A DNA stretch of 31,186 bases, from the IMG/VR virus record IMGVR_UViG_3300040960_000334, positions 1-31,186 of that record, one strand, 5' to 3'. The notes under the pieces are model-generated. The model was not told the DNA's origin. It saw only the letters and a program-made list of their open reading frames with translations, and searched no databases. The stretch comes from a virus. Shown one piece after another: positions 1-5,602 of this stretch (the stretch's first letter is position 1; every line of letters starts with the position of its first letter). A program made the position numbers and the translations under genes.

Positions 1-58
1 CCTATATTTCCCAACGGCATTAACAGACGAAGAACTCGCAGATTTAACAACAATATAA
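1..58 (+). CDS. 3' end of a tail-fibre gene (partial)
   Basis: Only the last 18 codons are present, ending FPTALTDEELADLTTI and the stop at 56-58. These 58 bases are identical to 30957-31014, the end of the complete fibre gene at 29296-31014. It is either the same gene seen again because the molecule is circular, or the end of another fibre paralogue. The FPTALTDEE-type ending is the tail of the C-terminal lectin-like domain seen in both complete fibres. Confidence 0.85.
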   Translation, partial: LYFPTALTDEELADLTTI

Positions 59-239
59 AATAATATAAGATGAAATATTTTCGCAAGTATCAGTTTGGCT
101 CTAAAAGTGCCGCAACCGCAAAAATCAATGCATTAGGTATTGATGAGGAAGGTAATCAAACACACAACAACGCCATCGTAAGATTAGGGAATCTTGTAGT
201 TACACCAGCAGAGATTGACGCAGAAGGCAATGTTATTAC
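1..239. repeat. Left copy of imperfect terminal repeat
   Basis: This stretch matches 30957-31186. Bases 1-58 are identical to 30957-31014. The intergenic bases then differ by a 9-base indel (11 against 2 bases between stop and start). The start of the next gene is diverged (MKYFRKYQFGSKSAATAK against MKVFRKYQFGSKGSASTK), and the last 53 bases (187-239 and 31134-31186) are identical again. An exact terminal redundancy would not diverge in the middle. Confidence 0.9.
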
Positions 240-441
240 CGAAGCCGTTTTAACAGATACCTATCACGTTGATGTTTTATGGGATGGTGAGCCAAACCCA
301 GATTGGGATGCTCAAATGGTGTGGTGTGCGCCAATGGGTGTGCATACATTCGGCTCGTCAAGTGCCATTGCAGAGTGGACAGAGAAATGCAAGGAACTTT
401 TCCCAGAGTACTTCCCAGAACCAGTTGAAGAAGGCATTTAA
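70..441 (+). CDS. Conserved small protein following the tail fibre (possible fibre partner)
   Basis: This encodes 123 residues, starts MKYFRKYQFGSKSA and ends in an acidic tail (FPEPVEEGI). It has no signal peptide or membrane segment. The middle holds a short Trp-rich stretch (DVLWDGEPNPDWDAQMVW). I do not recognise the family. It begins 11 bases after a fibre stop codon, and a close paralogue begins in the same position after the fibre at 31014. That link suggests a role in fibre assembly or attachment, such as a chaperone or tip protein, but this is inference from position only. Bases 442-515 downstream hold no clear gene. Confidence 0.75.
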   Translation: MKYFRKYQFGSKSAATAKINALGIDEEGNQTHNNAIVRLGNLVVTPAEIDAEGNVITEAVLTDTYHVDVLWDGEPNPDWDAQMVWCAPMGVHTFGSSSAIAEWTEKCKELFPEYFPEPVEEGI

Positions 442-515
442 GATAATATTAATTTTAACTCTTGCCTTTTATAGTTTAAGGGGTATTTGGTTTTTGATTT
501 ATATGTACTATATCT

Positions 516-788
516 ATGAAGGAATTATCAAAGGATAGTAAGTTTAGCATAAGCATTGAAACGCTTGTTATTTTAGGTGGGGTGATTGTTACCGTTGTAG
601 GTATGTGGTTTACGCTTCAGTCTGAAATAAGCGAAGCAAAGAAACTACCACCTTCTGAAGTATCACGAACTGAATACGACTTAAAAGATGAACTTATTCG
701 TAGTTCTATCTTAAACATCGAAGAAAAGGTAGATGCTAATGGTGTTAAGTTAGACAAGATAGAGGAACGATTATATAATATGCAATGA
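516..788 (+). CDS. Single-span membrane protein of the lysis cassette
   Basis: The 90-residue product has a short charged N-terminus, one strong membrane segment at about residues 14-33 (ETLVILGGVIVTVVGMWFTL) and then a charged, probably helical or coiled-coil region up to the C-terminus (NIEEKVDANGVKLDKIEERL). This layout fits a pinholin-like or spanin-like membrane protein, but no diagnostic motif is visible. It overlaps the next gene by 4 bases (ATGA), and the endolysin and 3TM holin lie just downstream. The position supports a lysis role. Which lysis step it serves is not clear. Confidence 0.7.
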   Translation: MKELSKDSKFSISIETLVILGGVIVTVVGMWFTLQSEISEAKKLPPSEVSRTEYDLKDELIRSSILNIEEKVDANGVKLDKIEERLYNMQ

Positions 789-1096
789 AGAAGTTAGTCG
801 TTTTGTTGTTTTTGTTTCCGGGGATAATGTTTAGCCAGGTTAAAGTTGTGCAGATTAATTCATCTTGGAACAAGCAAAATGATTTAAAACTAAACTTAAA
901 GAATTGTCAGTACGAATACGCACTACTAGAGGACTTAAACGACAACCTTAAAAACAAAATTAAAAGTGTTCCGTTCATTTATGTTATAAAAGATGGGCAT
1001 ATTATTAGACAGTATCAGGGTGGCTTAAGAATGCGTTTAAATGTAACCGAAGAAGAACTTCAAGAATTTATAAATAAAATAAATGAAACTTACTAA
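785..1096 (+). CDS. Exported thioredoxin-fold-like protein without CxxC
   Basis: The 103-residue product begins with a signal peptide (MKKLVVLLFLFPGIMFSQ). Residues 20-103 read like a short thioredoxin fold: a beta strand (VKVVQINSSW), a helix, then the cis-Pro segment SVPFIYVIKDG with Pro63 and a final helix (TEEELQEFINKI). Where thioredoxins have WCxxC this protein has Trp28-Asn-Lys-Gln-Asn, so both redox cysteines are gone and Cys41 is the only cysteine. It should reach the periplasm but should not be a disulfide oxidoreductase. It lies between a membrane protein (4-base overlap) and the endolysin (14-base overlap), suggesting a lysis or endolysin-folding role (inference). Confidence 0.65.
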   Translation: MKKLVVLLFLFPGIMFSQVKVVQINSSWNKQNDLKLNLKNCQYEYALLEDLNDNLKNKIKSVPFIYVIKDGHIIRQYQGGLRMRLNVTEEELQEFINKINETY

Positions 1097-1466
1097 AAAC
1101 TTTAACAGGGCAGAATTTGAATGTAAAGATGGTTCACCTATGACAGAGAACCAATTTAAAAACATTCAGGAACTAGCGAATAATCTTCAGGTGTTAAGAG
1201 ATGAATTAGATGAACCTATTTTTATCACTAATGCTTATCGTTCAAGAAAACACAACGAACTAATCGGTGGAAGTAAAAATTCGCAGCATTGTTTGGCTAA
1301 AGCAGCAGACATTTATGTAGAAAGTAAAACACCTAAACAACTTGCTAAAGTAATTGAAGGGTTAATAGAAGAAGGTAAAATGTCTGAAGGTGGTATAGGT
1401 ATCTATTCCCGGAATAAATTCGTACACTACGATATTCGGGGCGTAAAAGCCAGGTGGAATGGGTAA
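1083..1466 (+). CDS. M15-family peptidase, probable endolysin
   Basis: This is a 127-residue zinc D-Ala-D-Ala carboxypeptidase-like enzyme (peptidase M15A/M15_3 type) expected to cut peptidoglycan cross-links for host lysis. The zinc-site signature is complete: SQHCLAKAAD supplies His69 and Asp76, and FVHYDIRG supplies His115. The upstream AYRSRKHNELIGGSKNSQH is the usual family approach to the first ligand. Length is normal for a single-domain enzyme and there is no signal peptide, so export should depend on a holin. It overlaps the upstream gene by 14 bases and the holin gene by 8. Confidence 0.9.
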   Translation: MKLTKNFNRAEFECKDGSPMTENQFKNIQELANNLQVLRDELDEPIFITNAYRSRKHNELIGGSKNSQHCLAKAADIYVESKTPKQLAKVIEGLIEEGKMSEGGIGIYSRNKFVHYDIRGVKARWNG

Positions 1467-1914
1467 GCCTTTTAAAGAAACTAAAGTAGGAAAAGTTCTA
1501 CTTGGTGCAGCTTCTATTATTAATCCTACACTTGGTAGTGTGTTAGAAGGCGTTTTAAGCCCCCAGGAAGCCATTTCAGAGATAATTAAGGCTGACATAC
1601 CACAAGAGGATAAAATCAAGCTACAAACGCTTATATACGAGCAGCAAGTAAAAGAAATGGAAGAGATAAGTGAAAGATGGAAATCTGACGCTTCTTCTGA
1701 CAGTTGGTTAAGTAAGAATGTTAGACCACTTGTTTTAATTTGGTGTATTGTTATTTTTACTATTGCAGGAATAGTCGATAGTGTTCAGGGTATACCTTTT
1801 GAAATTAGCAGTCTTTGGAATACTACTTTTGAAAATGTTATGATGGCAGTAGTATTAGCTTACTTTGGTGGTAGAACAACTGAAAAAGCCACTAATATCT
1901 TTAAAAAGAAATGA
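1459..1914 (+). CDS. 3TM holin (GTA-type)
   Basis: The 151-residue membrane protein resembles the 3TM holin family first named from gene transfer agents. It has a weakly hydrophobic N-terminal segment (about 13-33), a charged helical middle, the family-like stretch RWKSDASSDSWLSKNVRP (73-90), then two clear membrane segments at about 90-107 and 124-138, and a basic C-terminal tail. It presumably permeabilises the inner membrane so that the M15 enzyme just upstream can reach its substrate. It overlaps the endolysin gene by 8 bases and the next small gene by 4. Confidence 0.85.
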   Translation: MGKPFKETKVGKVLLGAASIINPTLGSVLEGVLSPQEAISEIIKADIPQEDKIKLQTLIYEQQVKEMEEISERWKSDASSDSWLSKNVRPLVLIWCIVIFTIAGIVDSVQGIPFEISSLWNTTFENVMMAVVLAYFGGRTTEKATNIFKKK

Positions 1915-2048
1915 GTAAGAAACAAACGGCAGTCGTTAAGATAGACAAGCCAAAGGTCAAAAGACCTAATGTGCATTCTAAAACCAAGTCCTCAAAACTT
2001 AAATCTTCCAAGTTGTACAAAAAAACGTACAAAGGACAGGGCAGGTAA
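1911..2048 (+). CDS. Tiny very basic protein (45 aa)
   Basis: The product starts MSKKQTAVVKIDKPKVKRP and ends YKKTYKGQGR. About a third of residues are Lys or Arg and there is almost no acidic residue. The start overlaps the holin stop as ATGA. Short proteins with a similar KRPNVHSKTKSSKLKSSK stretch are, to my recollection, common in Bacteroidetes phages; their function is unknown. A nucleic-acid-binding role is possible from charge alone. It closes the lysis operon. Confidence 0.75.
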   Translation: MSKKQTAVVKIDKPKVKRPNVHSKTKSSKLKSSKLYKKTYKGQGR

Positions 2049-2059
2049 TTTTTTTTTTA

Positions 2060-2067
2060 TATATTTG
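2060..2067 (+). promoter_or_regulatory. Host-type -7 element ahead of the structured RNA
   Basis: TATATTTG matches the Bacteroidetes TAnnTTTG -7 box exactly, just after a 10-T run that follows the stop codon of the small basic gene. No good TTTG is visible at the expected -33 distance, so this is a half-match. Transcription would begin at about 2072-2075, where the first stem of the predicted RNA starts. Confidence 0.5.
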
Positions 2068-2071
2068 GGAC

Positions 2072-2299
2072 ATCTTGTTTATGCGTCTATAAATCACGAT
2101 TCGGCAAGATTAACTAACTGACTAGAATGGGAAGCTACCAAAGTCAGACTTCAACCTAAAGCAAACGAAGGGTAGTACTACACAGGAGTAGTGGAATTGC
2201 AAACCTAATTAACCTGTTAAAATTAGGTATCTGAATGACTCTGAAGGCTTTGACGAAGTATGAGTAATTTGGATGGGTAGCATAGGGCTACCTATATCC
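2072..2299 (+). ncRNA. Predicted multi-stem structured RNA of unknown family
   Basis: The 329 bases between genes (2049-2377) contain no credible ORF until 2378 but hold a run of hairpins read by eye: 2072-2077 with 2105-2110; 2118-2123 with 2142-2147; 2161-2164 with 2197-2200 enclosing 2177-2181 with 2188-2192; 2203-2210 with 2221-2228 (8 bp); 2238-2241 with 2262-2265 enclosing 2248-2250 with 2256-2258; and a strong last hairpin of 2271-2274 with 2296-2299 and 2275-2281 with 2287-2293. Its base composition is clearly richer in GC than the flanks. A TAnnTTTG box lies just upstream. Bases 2300-2377 are very AT-rich. I do not recognise the family. Confidence 0.6.
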
Positions 2300-2377
2300 T
2301 CTAACAACTGAAACTTTTCTAAAGTATAAATAATTAATATATACTATTATAAATAAAAAAAAATATAATACTATAAT

Positions 2378-2530
2378 ATGAAATTAGATATAAAAATAAA
2401 GCAGAATGAAAATTCAGATGAATTCTATGACATTAAATTATTTACTTATAAAGAAGTTATAGAAACTAAAGTAGATAAAGAAAACCTACGTTATTTGATA
2501 GGAAAAATAGATAACACTATCTTACCTTGA
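2378..2530 (+). CDS. Small hypothetical protein (50 aa)
   Basis: The product begins MKLDIKIKQNENSDEFYDIK and is charged and soluble, with no recognised motif. The start is preceded by an AT-rich stretch (AATACTATAAT), which is typical for the host group. Its TGA stop overlaps the TTG start of the next gene (TTGA), so translation of the two is probably coupled. It is the first gene after the structured RNA, so that RNA could also act as its long 5' leader. Confidence 0.65.
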   Translation: MKLDIKIKQNENSDEFYDIKLFTYKEVIETKVDKENLRYLIGKIDNTILP

Positions 2531-2934
2531 AAAAAAGAAAAAAAAGCCGTAAACAGCTTATAATAGCTTTAGATAGGGTGTTTTCTAAATACATTCGTAC
2601 TAAAAATTTAAGGGACAATTTAGTTGAGTGTGTTACTTGTAAAAGAAGATACCCACTAAAGTCTATTCAAGCAGGACACTTTATGTCTAGAAGGCATTAT
2701 TCTACCAGGTGGGATGAAGAAAATGTTTACCCCCAGTGTATGAAGTGTAATATGTATAGTCAGGGTGAGCAGTATTTGTTTTCAAAGTTTATAGATGAAA
2801 AGTACGGTGAAGGGTATAGTGATGTTTTACTTTTTAAGTCCCGGGAAACAGTTAAGTTTTCAGACTTTGAATTAGAAGAAATGATTGAGGACTACACAAA
2901 CAAGCTAAAAGTTTTGGAAAAGAACTTATTTTGA
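2527..2934 (+). CDS. ninG: NinG/Rap-like HNH-type recombination nuclease
   Basis: The 135-residue product matches the lambda NinG (Rap) pattern: a basic N-terminus (MKKRKKSRKQ), a zinc pair Cys35-x2-Cys38, the AGHF motif with His51, then NVYPQCMKCN with Cys71 and Cys74. Lambda Rap is a structure-specific nuclease that cuts recombination intermediates such as D-loops and Holliday junctions, so a role in recombination-dependent replication is likely. The chosen start is TTG, overlapping the previous stop as TTGA; no in-frame ATG is available before the conserved region. A terminator follows at 3008. Confidence 0.85.
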   Translation: MKKRKKSRKQLIIALDRVFSKYIRTKNLRDNLVECVTCKRRYPLKSIQAGHFMSRRHYSTRWDEENVYPQCMKCNMYSQGEQYLFSKFIDEKYGEGYSDVLLFKSRETVKFSDFELEEMIEDYTNKLKVLEKNLF

Positions 2935-2943
2935 CTATATTCG
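2913..2943 (+). promoter_or_regulatory. Weak promoter candidate inside the end of the ninG-like gene
   Basis: TTTG at 2913-2916 is followed, after 19 bases, by TATATTCG at 2936-2943, one base off the TAnnTTTG consensus. It points at a gene-free stretch (2935-3007) that ends in the terminator at 3008-3034, so it would make a transcript of only about 85 nt. A ten-codon ORF at 2948-2980 is the only reading frame there. This may be a small RNA promoter or a chance match. Confidence 0.3.
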
Positions 2944-3007
2944 CATTATGGAGAACTTTGTAGTAGTAGTTTTTTCATAGTTAATTTGAATTAGTGTTAA
3001 GGAAGAA

Positions 3008-3034
3008 GGGGAAGTTTACGCTTCCCTTTTTTTT
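3008..3034 (+). terminator. Rho-independent terminator after ninG-like gene
   Basis: A 6-bp perfect stem, GGGAAG (3009-3014) with CTTCCC (3021-3026), has loop TTTACG and is followed by eight T residues. A-T and G-T pairs can extend the stem outwards by three or four. It separates the lysis/ninG unit from the early unit that starts at 3044. Confidence 0.9.
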
Positions 3035-3043
3035 ATTTATTTT

Positions 3044-3072
3044 TTTGTTTTAAATAATTTTGTTTATATTTG
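3044..3072 (+). promoter_or_regulatory. Bacteroidetes-type promoter (early unit 1)
   Basis: TTTG at 3044-3047 and TATATTTG at 3065-3072 are spaced by 17 bases, a full match to the host TTTG/TAnnTTTG promoter. It sits immediately after a terminator. The 44 bases from 3062 to 3105 (the -7 box plus the leader up to the start codon) are about 84% identical to 7700-7743, marking a duplicated phage promoter-leader unit. Confidence 0.85.
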
Positions 3073-3101
3073 AATATTGTTTAACGCTAAAACTATTAAT
3101 T

Positions 3102-3305
3102 ATGACAAGCAAAAAACTATTGACATTACAAGAAATGCATCAATTTTCTGAAAACATTTTTTATGAACTACAAGATGAAAAAATAAAAAAAGAATTGATG
3201 TTAAGCGAAGTCCAAAAACAAATTGATGAATTACCAAAGTTCTTATCTATACACTTATTTGTGTTAAGATTTAAAAGAATTATTAGAAGAATTTTTAATA
3301 ATTAG
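3102..3305 (+). CDS. Small hypothetical protein (67 aa)
   Basis: The product begins MTSKKLLTLQEMHQFSENI and ends with a basic stretch (RFKRIIRRIFNN). It is helical and charged, with no known motif. An upstream in-frame ATG at 3060 exists, but it would translate the promoter -7 box, so 3102 is the right start; the same false extension appears at 7698. It is the first gene of the unit driven by the 3044 promoter. Confidence 0.7.
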   Translation: MTSKKLLTLQEMHQFSENIFYELQDEKIKKELMLSEVQKQIDELPKFLSIHLFVLRFKRIIRRIFNN

Positions 3306-3309
3306 AATT

Positions 3310-3513
3310 ATGGAAAAACGATTTAATTACCTTTTTGGTATGGCAAAACATTCTTCACAAAATCCTTTGATTTACAACGAACTGAAGGAACTTAAAAAAG
3401 ACATTTTAAGCTTCCCTATGCTTCGTGTGGGTGCAATGGAAAAACGCATTGAAGAACTTGAACAAGAAAACGAATTACTAAAAGCTAAACTTGAAATTAA
3501 CGGACTAATCTAA
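3310..3513 (+). CDS. Small coiled-coil protein (67 aa)
   Basis: The C-terminal half is a clear coiled coil (MEKRIEELEQENELLKAKLE), so it is probably a dimer. The N-terminal half (MEKRFNYLFGMAKHSS) gives no match. It starts 4 bases after the previous stop, and its last base is the first base of the next start codon (TAATG). Function unknown. Confidence 0.7.
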   Translation: MEKRFNYLFGMAKHSSQNPLIYNELKELKKDILSFPMLRVGAMEKRIEELEQENELLKAKLEINGLI

Positions 3514-3899
3514 TGGACAAGACTAAACTACGAGAACTGTATCAGTATTACGAATTACAACCAAGTGATGTATTTAAACATCAGCACTATGTAATCCTGA
3601 CAAGACAAGCGATTGACAAAATCATAGCCAAAGAACAATTAAACATCAAATACGAAGTTATTCGATGTGAACCGGAGTACTGTTGCTTTAAGGCTATCAT
3701 TGAAAAGGATGGTAAACATTTAGAATCTTTTGGTTCTGCTAAATATGGTGACTTTAAAAACGGAAATAGCCAATCTTGGTATATTGCCGAAATGGCAGAA
3801 AAAAGAGCAAAATCTAGAATCACCTTAATGTCCACAGGTTTCTATGAACTTGGCGTATTTGGAGAAGATGAATCAGAAAGCTTTAAGAAAAATGGATAG
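3513..3899 (+). CDS. Conserved early protein (128 aa), possible DNA-recombination accessory
   Basis: The product has two halves: an alpha-rich N-terminus (LRELYQYYELQPSDVF) and a region with short strands followed by a helix and loop (WYIAEMAEKRAKSRITLMST, then GFYELGVFGEDE). The AEKRAKSR-then-GFYELGVFGED pattern recalls the helix before the C-terminal part of phage single-strand annealing proteins, where AxxxAxxRA precedes a Tyr/Leu-rich loop. This resemblance is weak and no assignment is made. It lies upstream of a single-strand-binding protein, which fits a recombination role. Confidence 0.6.
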   Translation: MDKTKLRELYQYYELQPSDVFKHQHYVILTRQAIDKIIAKEQLNIKYEVIRCEPEYCCFKAIIEKDGKHLESFGSAKYGDFKNGNSQSWYIAEMAEKRAKSRITLMSTGFYELGVFGEDESESFKKNG

Positions 3900-4032
3900 A
3901 TATACAATTCAGAAACTGTTTAAAGGACATTACCAGGTCATAGATGATAGAGGTGAATCCTTGTTTGAAGGTAGTATTTCTGAATGTTATTGCTATCTTC
4001 GTTTATTTGTAATGAATTTAATAGAAGAATAA
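3892..4032 (+). CDS. Small hypothetical protein (46 aa)
   Basis: The product begins MDRYTIQKLFKGHYQVIDD and has a short beta-hairpin-like pattern ending in a hydrophobic helix (CYCYLRLFVMNLIEE). An in-frame ATG at 3844 is possible but would overlap the upstream gene by 56 bases, so the start at 3892 (8-base overlap) is preferred. Its stop overlaps the next ATG by one base. Function unknown. Confidence 0.6.
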   Translation: MDRYTIQKLFKGHYQVIDDRGESLFEGSISECYCYLRLFVMNLIEE

Positions 4033-4130
4033 TGGAATTAAGCGAATGCTGCGATGCTACAAGATGGTTTGAGGAATCAGACATTTGTGGTAAGTGCAAA
4101 GAACACACAGAATTTTATACAGAAGATTAA
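4032..4130 (+). CDS. Mini zinc-binding protein (32 aa)
   Basis: The product is MELSECCDATRWFEESDICG plus 12 further residues (KCKEHTEF then YTED). Cys6, Cys7, Cys19 and Cys22, with His25 close by, make a treble-clef or zinc-ribbon-like set. Very short proteins of this CC...CxxC type are, as I recall, frequent in Bacteroidetes phages, usually near replication genes. It overlaps the previous stop by one base (TAATG). Confidence 0.7.
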   Translation: MELSECCDATRWFEESDICGKCKEHTEFYTED

Positions 4131-4146
4131 TTTTAAATATTTAAAA

Positions 4147-4479
4147 ATGGATTTAAAAGTAAGAGGTAAGATTACCAAAATTAACAACGTACAAACTGGA
4201 ACAAGCCAAAAAGGAGAATGGAAGAAAGTTTCCTTCTTATTAGACAATGGGGCAAAGTATAACAACTTATTTTGCTTTGATATTTTAGGACACGAAAAAG
4301 TAGATGACTTTTTAAAGTACAACAAAGAAGGTAAAGAAGTAGATGTCAGCTTTAATGTTAAATTGCGCGAATACGAAGGAAGATACTACACTACTTTAGA
4401 TGCTTGGAAAGTATTTACTGCAAAAGAACTAACTTCGTCTGACCAACAACCAGACAGAGAAGATGATATGCCATTTTAA
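4147..4479 (+). CDS. OB-fold single-strand DNA-binding protein (DUF3127-like)
   Basis: The 110-residue product begins MDLKVRGKITKINNVQTGTS, followed by an alternating beta pattern and a YTTLDAWKVF strand, as in the DUF3127 OB-fold proteins of Bacteroidetes. After a short linker it ends in an acidic tail, DREDDMPF, which closely resembles the C-terminal tip of bacterial SSB (DDxPF) that recruits partner proteins. It is therefore the probable phage SSB for replication and recombination. The start at 4147 is chosen over one at 4054, which would cover the upstream mini-gene in another frame. A strong terminator follows. Confidence 0.85.
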   Translation: MDLKVRGKITKINNVQTGTSQKGEWKKVSFLLDNGAKYNNLFCFDILGHEKVDDFLKYNKEGKEVDVSFNVKLREYEGRYYTTLDAWKVFTAKELTSSDQQPDREDDMPF

Positions 4480-4483
4480 TTAA

Positions 4484-4506
4484 GGGGGGCTAAATGCCCC
4501 TTTTTT
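4484..4506 (+). terminator. Rho-independent terminator after SSB gene
   Basis: GGGGC (4486-4490) pairs with GCCCC (4496-4500) around the loop TAAAT, followed by six T residues. It lies 5 bases after the SSB stop codon and 14 bases before the helicase start, so some read-through or a hidden promoter is needed for the helicase gene. Confidence 0.9.
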
Positions 4507-4519
4507 AACACCTAACACT

Positions 4520-5458
4520 ATGCTAATTGACTACACAAAAGAACTGCAACACCTGAACAAAATAAGAAAGGGTGAAATACAAGAAGGTTATAAACTAGGA
4601 ATACCTGAAATAGATGAATTTTTTCGTTTTAAGAAAGCGAATTTTAATGTAATACTAGGACAAGCCAACGTAGGTAAAACATCAATGGCTTTATATTTAA
4701 TGCTTTTATATTCTTTACGACATAACATTCGATGGGTAGTTTTTTCAAGTGAGAATGAACCTTATTCTATTATCCGGAAACTGATGGAATATATGTTAGC
4801 TGAACCAATTAATAAGATGTCAGATGAAGCTTACAAATACGCAGCGGATGTAGTGGGTAAGTTCTTTAAATTTATAAGTCCTGAAAAACTTTACACTTAC
4901 AAGGATTTGATTAAATTAGGGGAAAGCTACAAAGCAGCTTGGGACTACCAGGGTATGTTAATTGACCCTTACAATAGTTTAATTAAAGATGCTGAAATGT
5001 CAAAAACGATAGATGGACATAGTTACGATTACCAAGCAATGACTGAATTAAGACAGTTCTGTAAAAGAAATGACATTAGTCTTTGGTTAAATGTTCACGC
5101 AGTAACAGGTTCGATAAGAATGACTCATTCTATGGGACACGAATACGCAGGTTATCCTTTACCGCCAAGCGCAGGTGATGTAGAAGGAGGGGCAAAGTTT
5201 GTGAATCGTGCTGATGACTTCTTGACTTTCCACAGATACACACAGCATCCAAGCGATTGGAATCAAACGCATATGCATATAAGAAAGACAAAAGAAACAG
5301 AAAGCGGAGGTAGACCAACACCTTTAGATAGTCCTGTTAAGTTAAGGTCTTTAAAGAATAATGTAGGCTTTGAAATAGATGGAGAAAACATTTTAGAAAA
5401 AGTCTTAAGAAACAAGAAAGAAACAAAATTTGCACAAGCTAACCTTAGAAAAGCATAA
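4520..5458 (+). CDS. DnaB-type replicative helicase (RecA-core only)
   Basis: The 312-residue SF4/RecA-fold ATPase most likely unwinds the fork during phage replication. It has Walker A GQANVGKT (47-54), the SSEN turn at 76-79, Walker B MLIDP (146-150) and the sensor stretch LWLNVHAVTG (188-197). A loop resembling the DnaB DNA-binding loop follows (GDVEGGAKFVNRADD). Only the C-terminal motor domain is present; the DnaB N-terminal domain is replaced by about 20 residues. No fused primase is seen in the window, so the phage may borrow host DnaG. It is followed by a 47-residue gene with no gap. Confidence 0.88.
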   Translation: MLIDYTKELQHLNKIRKGEIQEGYKLGIPEIDEFFRFKKANFNVILGQANVGKTSMALYLMLLYSLRHNIRWVVFSSENEPYSIIRKLMEYMLAEPINKMSDEAYKYAADVVGKFFKFISPEKLYTYKDLIKLGESYKAAWDYQGMLIDPYNSLIKDAEMSKTIDGHSYDYQAMTELRQFCKRNDISLWLNVHAVTGSIRMTHSMGHEYAGYPLPPSAGDVEGGAKFVNRADDFLTFHRYTQHPSDWNQTHMHIRKTKETESGGRPTPLDSPVKLRSLKNNVGFEIDGENILEKVLRNKKETKFAQANLRKA

Positions 5459-5602
5459 ATGGACTACGAATTAAGATTTATATTTAGTTTACCACACCAG
5501 AGGGTGTGTTTAGGATGGGAGATACTTAACCCAAGTGAGGAATTTCCTTATCAGACTTTAAAACTGTACTTGTTACTTTTAACGATTGAACTTGACCTAT
5601 AA
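5459..5602 (+). CDS. Small hypothetical protein (47 aa)
   Basis: The product begins MDYELRFIFSLPHQRVCLGW and ends LKLYLLLLTIELDL, with a hydrophobic end that could be a membrane helix or an amphipathic strand. It starts directly after the helicase stop, and its own stop overlaps the next ATG by one base (TAATG). This tight packing supports a real gene. No function is assigned. Confidence 0.65.
   Translation: MDYELRFIFSLPHQRVCLGWEILNPSEEFPYQTLKLYLLLLTIELDL

Noticed and set aside
1-239. Exact direct terminal repeat proving a finished circular genome
   Set aside because: The two ends differ by a 9-base indel and substitutions, so an exact overlap cannot be claimed.
269-538. Plus-strand frame overlapping the post-fibre gene
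   Set aside because: It lies mostly inside the conserved gene at 70-441 in another frame; a paralogue of that gene at 31017 confirms the frame used.
1362-1619. Minus-strand frame over the endolysin/holin boundary
   Set aside because: Both plus-strand genes carry family signatures here, and no minus-strand gene is supported anywhere in the window.
2072-2299. Group I or group II intron, tmRNA, or a HEARO/omega RNA next to a nuclease gene
   Set aside because: No group I core (P7/S element) or group II domain V is visible, nothing is interrupted, no tRNA-like acceptor is present, and the downstream nuclease is NinG-like rather than IscB or IsrB.
3060-3101. N-terminal extension MFIFEYCLTLKLLI of the 67-residue protein
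   Set aside because: It lies inside the promoter -7 box and leader; the same false extension appears at 7698 (MFIFGYCLTLILQI) because the promoter unit is duplicated.
3844-3891. Upstream in-frame start for the 46-residue protein
   Set aside because: It would overlap the upstream gene by 56 bases; the start at 3892 gives an 8-base overlap.
4054-4146. Upstream extension of the SSB-like protein
   Set aside because: It overlaps the conserved Cys-rich mini-gene (4032-4130) in another frame, and the OB fold starts at MDLKVRGK.
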